From: Ministeria vibrans ATCC 50519
Lineage: Eukaryota > Opisthokonta > Filasterea
Direction of reading: 5' to 3'
Assembly: GCA_943704425.1 (NCBI GenBank)
Contig: CALSCP010001441.1
Location: 1 to 34,878, forward strand
DNA length: 34,878 bases
The position numbers and the translations under genes were made by a program. Below are positions 10,601 to 21,081 of the stretch, piece by piece. The notes below the pieces were generated by a model that saw only the letters and a program-made list of their open reading frames with translations, ran no database searches and was not told the DNA's origin. Numbering within the stretch: the first letter of the stretch is position 1; every line of letters begins with the position of its first letter.

Positions 10601-12654
10601 GCCGCTCTGCGACACTATGAAGACGGGCTGTCGTCCCTACGTTGAAGTGTATCAGGGCTCGCGTCTTGTACTTTCGACCCGTCCCGAGCACCCCGATGAG
10701 GCACCGCTGCTGGTGGCGCTCTATCAGCCCGATGGAATGCGTCTGCCGGTGGGTGTCGACATCCACGCCGACTGCACTGTCGTCGTGCTGCACGCACAAG
10801 TTATCATGAACAAGGTCAGGCCCGTGCCCATCTTCCGCTTCCAGTTGCACGCTGGCTTTGTCAATGGTCCTGTCGAACTCTGCAAGGCTGACCTCGACAT
10901 TGCGCACGCGTCGCGCATTGTCTCCGACGACTTCACCGTCCACCTTGAGACTTCCGTGCGTCCCTGTTCGCCATCGTCGGCCGACGCCGACCTGGTCTCT
11001 GCTGGGCCCCTTTCTGTGCCCAAAGACTCGGAACACTGCCGTCTTACCTGCTTCTCTTCCAACGAAGAAGCAGACGACCTTTTGGCACTCATTCGCCATT
11101 CGCCCTCGACCCGCGTCTCCGATGTGCCCCTTCCCTCGCAAGAGGTTCCCGTAGAAACACCACAGGCGCAGAGCACGCCCAACGAACAACCTGACACAGG
11201 GGCGCAGACCACAGCGACCGCTCCCATCGACGATGACGTGGATCTCTTGGGTCTAATGGAGGACGTCTCTGTCGCCGAACCCCTCCCCAAGCCCGCCACC
11301 ACCCCTACCATCACACCTAATCCTGCACCCGCACCCCTCATCGACGACTTTTTCTCCTCTTCAAGCCCCACCACCTCCACCGCACAAGCGCCGTCTCCAT
11401 CGCTCCTTGATGCCTTTGCTTCCCCGCCAATCATCGGCGTCTCTCCGCCGCAACAACAACAGCCTCCTCAGCAGCCCAAGACTGCCGATGATCTTTTTGA
11501 TCTCTTTGCGCCTGCTTCCAGCGCATCTCTCAACAACGGCAGCAGTAACAGCAGCAACAGCGGTATGAACATGAACATGAACCTGAATGGTGGCGGATTC
11601 TTTGCCCAGGCGGCTAGCTCGTCCTCCGCTCAGTACCACGCCGGCTCCTCCAAGAGTGTCGGCGGCACCCCACTTTCGCGTTCGCACACCTCCTCCCCCG
11701 TATTTGGGCTTCAAGGGCAGCAGCAGCAGCCCATGATGAGCGGCAGTGCTTCGGGTCTCAACATGGGGCGGCAGCAGCAGCCACAGGGCAGTCGTAGCGG
11801 CGCAACCACTACCATGAACGGCACCCCACGCGCCACTACCCCGAGTGTTGCCTCATCCGACCCCTTTGGCGCCTTTGGCTTTGGCAGCACCGCCGCCTCT
11901 CAGCAGCCCTCGACCATGGGTGCCCGTTCCCAACCACAGCGCACAGTCCCTCCTGCAACGACCAGTGCGCGTCCTTCGCCGCTTAGTCAGCAGCCCAACT
12001 ACTACGGTGGTGGCATGCCCCCAAAGCAACCACAACAACAACCGCAACCGCAACCGCAAGTAAATGCGTCTGGGAACAAACCGCGTGCGGTGCGTAGTGC
12101 AAGTGCACAGCCATCATCTTCGCGCCCGTCTCCCAAGCCCTCCTCCACAACCGGGACGCCCCCTGCCGCCTCGTCCGGCTTTGGCTTTGATGATCTCCTT
12201 CAGCAGCAGGGCTTCACGTCGTCTTCCGCCCAACAGACGCCGGGTACGCTCAAGGACATGCTCATGAACGAGAAGCGCAAGGCAAACGCAGACGATCCCG
12301 AAGCAATGGAGAAACTCAGAGTAAGGCCATAAAATAAAGTAATAAATAAATATAAAGACGTTTATGTTTTTTTTTTTGTTTCAGGTTGAAGAGTGGATAT
12401 CGGGCAAAGAGAACAACATTCGAGCGCTGCTGTCGACGCTGCACGAGATTGTGTGGGAGGACAGCGGGTGGACACAGCTGGGCATGCACGACCTGGTGAA
12501 CCCCGGACAGGTCAAGAAGCAGTACTTCAAGGCGGCGCTTGTGGTCCACCCCGACAAGACCACCAAGACACCGTACGAGTCCCTTGCCAAGCGCATCTTC
12601 ATGGAGCTTAATGATGCCTTTAAGGCTTTCCGTCAGAGCGGTCAACTCGATTGA
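7663..12654 (+). CDS. GAK: Cyclin-G-associated kinase (GAK): NAK-family kinase + PTEN-like/C2 + clathrin-binding region + auxilin J domain
   Basis: Eleven exons: 7663-7768, 7939-8057, 8211-8594, 8698-8944, 9010-9113, 9194-9447, 9805-9928, 10011-10103, 10182-10304, 10368-12320 and 12385-12654. They join in phase to 1258 residues (human GAK 1311). Residues about 25-320 are a NAK-type kinase with intact K55, HRD 161-163 and DFG 181-183. EEEITRNTTP-like and [14 protein letters not shown] blocks match GAK. Residues about 405-700 are the PTEN-like phosphatase plus C2 pair; the loop reads HCLTGRQST and lacks the catalytic arginine, as in auxilins. A long Q/S/P/N-rich region follows with short adaptor and clathrin motifs (DDLLALI, DLLGLM, DLFDLF, SDPFGAF). 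The J domain (about 1170-1258) keeps HPD at 1224-1226. GAK phosphorylates AP adaptors and recruits Hsc70 to uncoat clathrin vesicles. Exon 10 alone covers most of the molecule. Confidence 0.96.
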
Positions 12655-12684
12655 GCGTAGTGTTTGAAATGGATTTTATTATCT

Positions 12685-12690
12685 AATAAA
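12685..12690 (+). terminator. AATAAA polyadenylation hexamer of GAK
   Basis: A canonical AATAAA (within TAATAAATAATAG) lies 31 bases after the GAK stop codon, on the sense strand and in AT-rich sequence. Confidence 0.55.
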
Positions 12691-12918
12691 TAATAGAAGA
12701 AGAATACAACCCATTTATTAATGATACAGTCACCACGCGAAGACACAGCCAGACCGCCTTGCAAACTCGACAATAAATAATAAAGTGAATCAACGAATCA
12801 ATACTATTCTTTTGAGAGCGACAGAGCGTATTAGAGCTCAATGTCTACGGAGTGTGGACGTCTCCTTGCAACATTACGATTATTGATTTATGATTACTTT
12901 TTTTTAGTTGTTTCTGGC

Positions 12919-13718
12919 ATGAGAATATCGCTGTCTCTCTTTCAGTATGATGAGCCTATAGGCGATATGACGATTGGAATGGACGCTTTTGTTTGATTCC
13001 GTCTGGATTTTGTTCTTTGCTAGCAAAAGTGCGTCGTCCAAAGTGTGGCTCTCACGTCAACAAGCGGACTTCTATGTTGCCGAAGCGCACCGGCTAGGTC
13101 TACGATCACGAAGTTATTTCAAATTACAACAGTTGGACGAGAAATTCAAGCTGCTGCGCGCTGGCTCTGTCGCGGTCGATCTCGTAAGCAATGGAAGCTT
13201 TTCACTCGTTTGCTTAGACGCGTGTGTGGTAGGGATGTGCTCCTGGCGGCTGGCTGGAGTACACGACGAAGAAGGTCGGGGCTAAAGGCCATGTTTTTGG
13301 AGTGGATTTGCTGCGCGTTGAGCCGTTGGCGAATGTGTCTAATGTGACGATTCTCGACAAGCAAGATTTTACGCATGGGACGACCATCCAGCATTTAACT
13401 TCGGCTCTGGGCGGGCGGCAGGTGGGTATGGTGATGTCGGACATGGCACCTAACGCGAGCGGGATGCCGGCAAGCGACAAAGCGCGGATATTTCATTTGG
13501 CGGACTTGGTCACTGACTTTGCGATCAACCCAACGTCTGGAGTCCTTGGCAAGCGAGGGCATCTCGTCATCAAACTGTGGCAAGCGGGCGCAGACGGACT
13601 GGCACTTCGAAAACGACTACAGCCTCTTTTTGAGACGGTGCGCGAATGGCGACCGCCTGCAACACGCAAGAACAGCGCCGAGTACTATCTGATAGCGACG
13701 CAGTTCAAAAAGAATTGA
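12919..13718 (+). CDS. MRM2: RrmJ/FtsJ-type rRNA 2'-O-methyltransferase, mitochondrial MRM2-like
   Basis: Three exons: 12919-12944, 13024-13183 and 13233-13718, 223 residues (E. coli RrmJ 209). The 26-base first exon (MRISLSLF) was chosen because its GTATGA donor and the CTAG acceptor at 13023 join in phase, while no in-frame ATG precedes exon 2. The sequence SASSKVWLSRQQADFYVAEA then aligns with RrmJ [20 protein letters not shown]. The SAM motif is GCAPGGW (63-69). The K-D-K-E catalytic tetrad is K42 (SYFKL), D132 (MSDMAPNASG), K176 (LVIKLW) and E212 (SAEYY). This family methylates the A-loop uridine of large-subunit rRNA. The short size and lack of extra domains fit the bacterial/mitochondrial type and not the larger nucleolar Spb1. 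The basic, hydrophobic N-terminus could be a short presequence. The start is the least certain part. Confidence 0.87.
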
Positions 13719-13759
13719 TCCAAGAAGGATATATAATGTAGAAATGGTCTTGTTGAAGC

Positions 13760-13786
13760 AAAAAAAAAAAAAAAAAAAAAAAAAAA
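13760..13786 (+). repeat. 27-base poly(A) tract between convergent genes
   Basis: An uninterrupted run of 27 A on the plus strand lies 41 bases after the MRM2 stop codon and 24 bases before the TMEM104 stop codon. MRM2 has introns, so this is not the tail of a retrocopy. It is one of several long A/T runs in non-coding parts of the window. Confidence 0.9.
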
Positions 13787-13810
13787 GAAGAAGGAAGGGA
13801 ATATAATAAA

Positions 13811-16752
13811 TTACATATTTTCAACGTGATACCATGTGACAAGGCCCACGCAGGCGACAGACCAGACAAGGATAAGGTAGAAGAAGAAGACATGACCAAA
13901 GGGGGAGCGGTGCGGATTGGGCCCCAAATGGGCCAGGTCGTCGTGCAGCAGCCGACGCCGCACAGCCCACACCAGGAACAGCGGCACGATATACTGGATG
14001 CCCAGGCCAGCATACGACCTGTGGTATTAAAATTCAGTGAATGAGGATTTGTTTGTGTTGCCTGTGTGATTGTGTGACGTGTGCGTGTCTCTATTTGCTT
14101 ACCCGGTGAAGGAAACGAGCAGATTGACGTTGGTCGTGATGAAGGCAACGGCAATGGGAGGAGTGAGAGCCAAGAGAGGAAACAGAATGCGCTGGACAGC
14201 CCAGTGGTAGGGACGGCCGCTTTTACGGGCAAAGAGAGTGGCAAGGTTGTTTCGTAGGGTAATGACAATGATCGGGAAGTTGGTGGAGAGGACGAGAACG
14301 GGAAAGAGGAGGAGGAAGTACTTGAAGAAGGCGATGCGGTAGGTGGCAAAGTTGTACGTATAAATAGACTCGATCTGGCCAAATTGGAAGCGGAAGACAG
14401 CCGTGTAGCAGAGAACAAGGTAGAAGGAGAGGACGAGAACAAAGTCCCAGAACAGCAGCGGGAAAATGCCCTTTTTGGAGCGAAGTGGGGTGATGAGGGA
14501 GGGCAGACTGTGGTGGCACATGAACGAGTAAATGGCAACGCCAAACATGATGGGGATGTTGTCCCAATTGAACGTCTAAGACGACACAAGAGTTGTATGA
14601 GTAAAATAGAGAAACTGGAGTGTGTTGTGGGTGATACTTTGATGACAGTGACTGGATTGGGTCCATCGCCCGACGTGATTCCGTTGGCAGCAAGAGCAAT
14701 CATGAAGATGAACGCCATGTAGCGCGTGACAGTGGTGCACAGCTGGAGATACTTTGTCTTCTGGACATTGAAGAAGCAAAAGGGCCCAATGCAAAGGGCA
14801 AAGAGAGCCAGAAAAACATTGTAGGCATCGGTGTTGTCCAGAGAGCCCATGCAGGGCCACGACGACGGCACCGTGTAATTGGTAATAAGGTGCATCGTCC
14901 CGTTGATGGTTTCGTTGTACGTGTGTGTGTAGTTCTAAAGTACAAAAAATGGAAAGTTTATACGAGTGTGTGCAGGTGCAAAAACTGCCTCTCAAGTGCG
15001 TCTTGTCTCTATCACTTGCTTTCTCTTATTCTTCATCATTTTCTCCCTTCTCTCTATCGTTTGTTCTTTCTCCTTCCTCTCTATCGTTTTGTTCTCTCCC
15101 TCCTCTCCATTGTTTTGTTCTTTCTCCCTCCTTTCTCTTCTCTCTGTGTGGGTACTTCTTACTGGCTGCGGACACACAGTAATTTGTAGACTCTGTGGCA
15201 CTGTCACTGCGTAAATGGCCAAATCTCCATACAAATACACAATAATGCAAATGTAGAAGGCAATCACTCCTCCCTATTCAAAACACAACCCAAAAAAAAA
15301 AAGAATGAATGAATGAATGAATGAATGAATGAAACAGACCAGTCAGTCACTCTCGCTCTCGCACTCTTTCTTTCACTGTCAAAATAGTAGGTGTGTACCT
15401 TTGACCATAACTGTTCGACCATTGTGCCCATTTCAACTTGAAGTAGGATGTTAAAGGGAGTCGCTTCAAACTCGGGTTCAGAGGACGCTCCCTTGACTGG
15501 CTCAGCTGTGTCTACAATAGCAACAACAACAATGGAAAAGAAAAAACGTTGACAAAACTGTTTCTCTCCCACTCTCTCACACACTCACTCTCGCTCTCTT
15601 CTTTCCCAGTTTTATTCTCTTTCTCTACGTCTTTCTTTCTCTCTTTCTCTAGCTGCTCGATTCGAAACGAGGGGTGGAGAGGAGTCGAGAGGAAGAGACC
15701 GCGAGAGGGAGAACTGCCATTTATATATATTATCCACAGAGAGACAGACAGACAAACAAACACAGACACACACATACAAACAATAATAATAATAATAATA
15801 ATTATTAATGAATGAATGCGTTTCGTTAGTTACCATCGTCTTCATCGGCACTCTTGCCACTCGCGCGCATCTGCGTGCCATCCGCGAAGGTATAGGCACG
15901 CGCCGCTTGGTCAGCGGGATTCTGATTGAACGAGCCCCTTCCACTGGCTCCCCTTCCTCTCCCACCCCTCACTGACGAATCATCTAAAGGATCTTGGTAC
16001 GCACCGGCAAGAAGCGCCCGAGTGAGCGGCGCTGACGCAAGACCCGTGTCGCCCGCATCGTCCTCGTCCACGTATGCCTGCTGCACGTGTCGCCCGTGCA
16101 CGAAAATCGCATTGGACGCAGCCATCACCTCAATCATGTACGTGACCGTCATGTAACTGCACACGACAAGAGAGACATAGGACATAATAATAAAATTTAA
16201 AAAAAAAAAAAACGACAATGTGAGTGAAAAATGAAACCATGTGAGTGCTGCGAACGCGGCAAAAGTGACTTGTGGACGATGGCAAGGTGTGGGTGATGAG
16301 AAGGGAGTGAGGCAATGCGCATAAATGTCGTGATGGTTAGTTTTTCAATGATGAACACTCTTTGTCCTCAACAGAGCACAAGAGCACACGCACAGTGCCC
16401 AGCTCTCAAATGAACCTTGAATGCATCACAGTACGCATACATTTAGCGAAAAAACCCCAAGGGAAACGATGCGCATGAGGGTTCTCTGGACGCGAAGAGA
16501 AAAAAAAAAGCATGCGAGTACCTGAAAAAGGCAAAGAGAGCAAGACACACAGTGCCGAGGATCGCACCCATCTCGTCCATTGCCTACAGAGGGGACAGGG
16601 AGCGGGGGGGGCGGTCAGGAGGGGCATTGGGGGGCGCGTTGTAGTACGTTGGGCAGATTCAAAGCACCGGCGCCCACGATCAAATTGAAGACGTAGACAA
16701 AGGCCACGCCCTTGGAATACTCCGTTCCTTGAGGAACCGCTGAACCACCCAT
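13811..16752 (-). CDS. TMEM104: TMEM104-like multi-pass transporter (amino-acid/auxin permease superfamily)
   Basis: Eight exons on the minus strand: 16752-16648, 16583-16522, 16156-15834, 15511-15399, 15273-15163, 14934-14638, 14575-14103 and 14018-13811. They join in phase to 563 residues (human TMEM104 496). Diagnostic blocks are GTEYSKGVAFVYVFNLIVGA, FSYMTVTYMIEVMAASNA, a PFNILLQVEMGTM stretch leading into IAFYICIIVYLYGDLAIYA, GPFCFFNVQKTKYLQ, FGVAIYSFMCHHSLPSLITP, STNFPII and NPHRSPFGHVFF. All are close to human TMEM104. About ten or eleven membrane segments are expected. The loop of exon 3 is longer and more acidic than in human and ends in a GRGRGASGRG stretch. TMEM104 belongs to the SLC36/38-like permeases; its substrate is not established, and none can be assigned here. 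Introns carry a GAAT tetranucleotide repeat (15303-15332) and short poly-A runs. Confidence 0.92.
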
Positions 16753-16972
16753 AGTAATTAGTAGCGTGGATTGCGGTAGGTTACTCCAGAAGGATAAAGA
16801 AAGTGTGAGCAGTGAGACAGTCAACAGTGAGAGCAGTCACTAGTTAGTCAGTTGAATCGCTACCTTCCAAGCAATGATCAAGCCCAAATGACTTGCTGGC
16901 CGAGTTACTCGCGCAAGTAACTTAAGAATCAACTCTTTTCTTGCTCCCTAGTTTGCTTTTCGTGGTACGTAT
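16753..16972. promoter_or_regulatory. Short divergent promoter (TMEM104 / seven-helix kinase)
   Basis: Only 220 bases separate the start codons of two head-to-head genes, so both promoters must lie here or inside the 5' UTRs. The sequence has no long homopolymer, unlike most spacers in the window. A CAGTGA-type motif recurs several times around 16808-16860. No TATA element is obvious. Confidence 0.5.
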
Positions 16973-19148
16973 ATGGCGTCCTCGTCAAATGGAGACTGGC
17001 TTGAGCCCGTGGAAGAGTCGGCCGGCGCTGCTTCCGCTCTGCTCAGACCACCGCCGAAATCCCCCATGCGATCGCCCGGCTCCAGCATGATGTCCAAGTT
17101 CAAGGTGAGCTGCCCACTGGCCAGCGTCCGTTGCTATGGAAGAGGGTGTACAATCGGCGGTTGCCAACGAGACTGTCTTTAAAAAAAAAAAAAAAAAGTG
17201 ACAGTGGTGTGGGGTGAGGGGTGATGCCACTGCGCGTGCGAAGGGCCCGTGTGCGGGAGTCAGCGTCCCACTGCGCCGAATGCGCGTCCGTCTGCATACG
17301 GTGTGAGTCTTGCGGGTTTTGCGATGTGGAAGGGAGAGAGTGCATCCCCCTTGGCGTTATTGCGCGGCTGTCCCCGCATGCGCGCACTCCGCGGGCGCAG
17401 CGGGCGTTCCTGACGATCACAGCATCCATCGGGGGCAGGGCGAGCGCACCCCGAGTCGTGTGTGTGCGATACGACAGGGAACCAGGATTAGGGCGTTGTT
17501 TTAAAAAAAAAAATCTCATTGTAGCGGTCGCTTTCGCTCAAGAGAAGACAGACAGGCTCGCAGCCAACGACGCCGTCGTCGGCGCCGGCGGGTGGAGTCT
17601 TAAAAGACCCGCTTAGGAGGACATCATCAGCAAAACTCCAAAGGTGCGCGATTCAGTTTGATGACGTCTTCAATTTCACCGTGTTTTGTCGCTTCTAGCG
17701 ATGGAGCGCCTCCTCCTGCCAAGCCCAAGACCAAAGTGTTTGTAGTAGAGCATGGGGTAAGTGCTTTGTGTCGATGAGCTTCTTCTCTTCGTCACTCTCC
17801 CTTTTTTTCTTTTTTTCTTTTTTTTTTTTTTTTTTTCACTCCCTCTCACTCTCTCTGTGTTTATTGTTTTGTATGCGATGCTTTGTTGAATGTGCGGTCA
17901 GGCTGCGGCGCTGTCGATGACGGTCGTGATGATATTCGTGTCGTGGACTGTCATTGCCTTCATCCTGTGCCGCCAGTTCATGTGGCGACGGCGGCAGCGA
18001 CGGCAGTTGAAGCTGCAGATGAAGGGCCCCGCGGCAGCACTGCGGCAGGGCCGGCCACGGCGCAACTCCGACTTGCCCGAGCCCGGCGACTCTGACTACC
18101 GACCGTCTGATGCTGAGTCGTCTGATGGGGCGTCGGCTATGCTCGATACACCCTTGCTGAAGAGCGCTGCGGCCGAGGATGCTTACAGAGACGACGACGA
18201 GGAGGCACAGCTGAACAACATCACGCAAAGCGAGCTGGCGAAGGAGAGTGAACGTACAGCACTCACCATCGAGGCTCAAGTGAACGTGCCCGCAAACGCA
18301 ACGCTTGTGTTCAACGACGAAGAGATCCTCGTCAATACGATGGCATCGTCCGGTCTGCTGCCCATGTACAAGACCTTTCTTATTCTCCAGGGCTTCTACA
18401 CCATTTTCCATTTTGGTGCTGAGTTCATCTTTGGCTACTCCCAAGCACCGCTCGCCGTCGAAGTGCTTCTCAGCGGTCTTCTCGTCTTCACCCGCATCAT
18501 TTTTGTCGACGGTCTCATCTTCTTTCTCGCGCGCGAGTACTACGGCTCAAACTCCCTCAAGGCCGCCATTGTCGTCACCCTTGTCTGGTCTGCCTTCTGG
18601 GGTCTTATTCTTGGAGCAGTACGAGCGAGCGAGAGAGAGGAGGGAGAAAGAAACAAAGTGAAAGAGAGAAGGAGAGAGAGAGAAAAATAGAATTGTAGCC
18701 AGTCACATACGCTCACTATATTTGCCTCTCTGTTCTTTTTCTGTTTTTCTCTCTCAGCTCAAAGCGACGTGGGATGCCCTCAACTCAGACACAGACGACC
18801 CAAAGTCGCGCGTCTATGCTCTCACTCAGCCAGACCCGACTCTCTCCATTATTTACGCGTGTGCCATTGTCAGCCTTATCATTTTCCTGTGGATTGCTGA
18901 GCGTGTGCAGCGCCTCAGAGTCTACATGAGAAAAAGTGAGTGGGGGGGAGGGCTTAAACTAAAGAGATTTCAATCATACCATTAAATTTGTGTATTATTT
19001 TAGTTGGAGTGTGTCCTCGACCCGCATTCTACATTTATTCAGTGTAAGAACCAGAAAAACATGCACTATGAGAGATGACTAATGATTGAGCTACACACAA
19101 GAAAGAGAGAGAGTGAGAGTGAGAGAGAGAGAGGAGGAAGAAAGAAAC

Positions 19149-19209
<61 letters not shown>

Positions 19210-21081
19210 AGAGAGAGAAACAAAGTGATAGAGAGAGAGAGAAACAAAGTGATAGAGAGAGAGAGAAACAAAGTGATAGAGAGATGTACTATGATGAGAG
19301 TGATACGAATTGATGTGTGTGTGTTTTAGGTATCTGTTTCTTATGTATGTGTTTCTGGGACTGGGGAGCATCTTTGAAAAGGTCGACGTCAACGACTGTT
19401 ATGCCAACTGGACCATCAGCAGCATTTTCTTTGTGTTCTCGCCCATCGTGGCGTATGCGACACTGCGGCGCGATTCGCTCTTCATGTGCATGTTAGATGC
19501 GGATGTGGATGATGTGGATAATGTCAATTGGGCGTCGGACCGTCAGTCAACTGTCCATGAAGCATCGCGTACGACACGCCTAAATAATATGATTATGTTT
19601 ATTGTTATATTAATATGATTGTATTGTATCTATATGTGTATGTATGTGTGTGTGTGTGTGTGTGTAGTGGCACGTTATGTACAGCACGGGAGCAAAGCGC
19701 GCTTGCTTGACTTCCGTAAACTAAAGCTGCTCCACCATTGGGCGAGTGGCGCTAAAGGTCGTGTCTGGCGCGGAGTATACGATGGACATTCCGTACGTGA
19801 CAGTCTCTTTGTACTCTTCCTGACCTGCATCACACTGTACCTTGTCTCTCTGCTTTTCGTTGTTCTCTCAGGTCGCAGTCAAACGCATTTTGTGCGATGA
19901 GTTGGTGCGTCGCGATGTCATTCGGTGTCTCAAGGAATCCTCCTTGATGGCCCAACTAGATCATCCCAATGTGGTGAAGTTCTTTGGAGTCTGCCCTATG
20001 CCACCTGACATTTGCTTAGGTAATGAGAGACTCTCTCGTCCATAATGGTTTGTGTGGTTCTTATCACTTTCGGTCTTGTATAGTCTCTGAATTCTGTGAA
20101 TTGGGTGAGCTGTATGGGTTTCTGCATCGTCTGCGGCGTCCTCTGCACCACAGTATGGTTGTGTCGATGAGCATTGACTGTGCTCTCGGGCTCAACTACC
20201 TCCACACCCGCGATCCTCCCATCATTTGGAGAGATTGCAAGACAAAGAACTATCTCGTCAGTGAAATCTTCCGCTCTCTCGAACACTTTCTGAACACGCT
20301 CTTCTTTTTTTTATCTCTGTAGGTGGATGCAAATCTGAAGGTGATGCTCGCGGATGTGGGTGAGAGTCGTTGTATTGAGCGCATCCAGCACATCAAGCAC
20401 TCGGGGAGCGTGTCGAGTGCACGTAATATTGCTGGGGCGTCGGTGCGTCGTGACTGGAGTGGCGAGAACCCTTTGGAGAGCACTGCGTCGTCGCATACCT
20501 CGGAAAACACCTATTTCTCAACGTCAGTCCCGGACGTGGATGCGCCTGCTACTAAGCGCACTCCCGTGCGTCTCAAACAGATTGCGGGTCCTGCCATGGG
20601 CGGTCCACTTGATGTTCACGCCGACAATGCCGATGCGGTCTCTGTGCGCTCCGACGCCACCCTCCGCTCCTTTGCCATCAGCCACGGCATGACCATTGGT
20701 GTGGGCACTCTGGGCTACTGTGCCCCTGAGATATCCGTCGGTCGCTCCGACTACTCGCTCAGTGCGGACATTTTTGGTCTGGGCATTGTTTTGTGGGGTA
20801 AGCAGTGACTTGTGTGCTGGTTTGCGTTCCGCTGACCTAGTGTTTTGTTTTGTTGGTGTGAAATAGAAATCTTAACTCTGAAGGACCCGATCGACACGTA
20901 CCAGGAGGAGTACAAGCACGAGATGAACTCATTTGCGTATACTGGCGGCGAGCGATTACCCATTCCCTCCACGTGTCCTGCGCCCTTCCGTCTGCTCATC
21001 ACCCACTGTTGGGACATGGATCCCATCGCGCGCCCTATGGCCTGCGAGGTGGTCGCTTTGCTTCAGAATATGCAAGTCTGA
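16973..21081 (+). CDS. Seven-transmembrane protein fused to a TKL-type protein kinase (receptor-kinase-like)
   Basis: Twelve exons: 16973-17104, 17525-17643, 17699-17756, 17902-18618, 18758-18935, 19004-19043, 19330-19568, 19668-19792, 19872-20019, 20084-20256, 20323-20797 and 20867-21081. All phases close: 872 residues. Residues 1-103 are S/P/K-rich without a signal peptide. Seven hydrophobic segments lie near 104-126, 258-280, 286-313, 322-342, 370-391, 408-428 and 440-460. A 130-residue charged loop follows segment 1; its RRRQRRQLK flank suggests N-out, C-in, which places the kinase in the cytosol. The kinase (about 508-872) has SGAKGRV, AVKR (K540), a C-helix LKES, WRDCKTKN (D636, N641) instead of HRD, DVG (D654) instead of DFG, YCAPE and SADIFGLGIVLWE. 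HCWDMDPIARP near the end is typical of tyrosine-kinase-like kinases. Ligand and substrates are unknown. No single known family covers the membrane part. Confidence 0.82.
19141..19283 (+). repeat. (GA)n microsatellite and 25-base tandem repeat in an intron
   Basis: A GA-dinucleotide run (about 19142-19220) passes into about three tandem copies of a unit of roughly 25 bases with the core AAACAAAGTGATAGAGAGAG. It fills much of intron 6 (19044-19329) of the seven-helix kinase gene. The purine-rich strand is the sense strand. Confidence 0.92.

Noticed and set aside
13705-14895. Long 396-codon minus-strand frame as a separate gene
   Set aside because: It runs through introns and two different frames of TMEM104 and reaches the poly-T tract; only its first third (NVFLALFALCIGPF...) coincides with a real exon.
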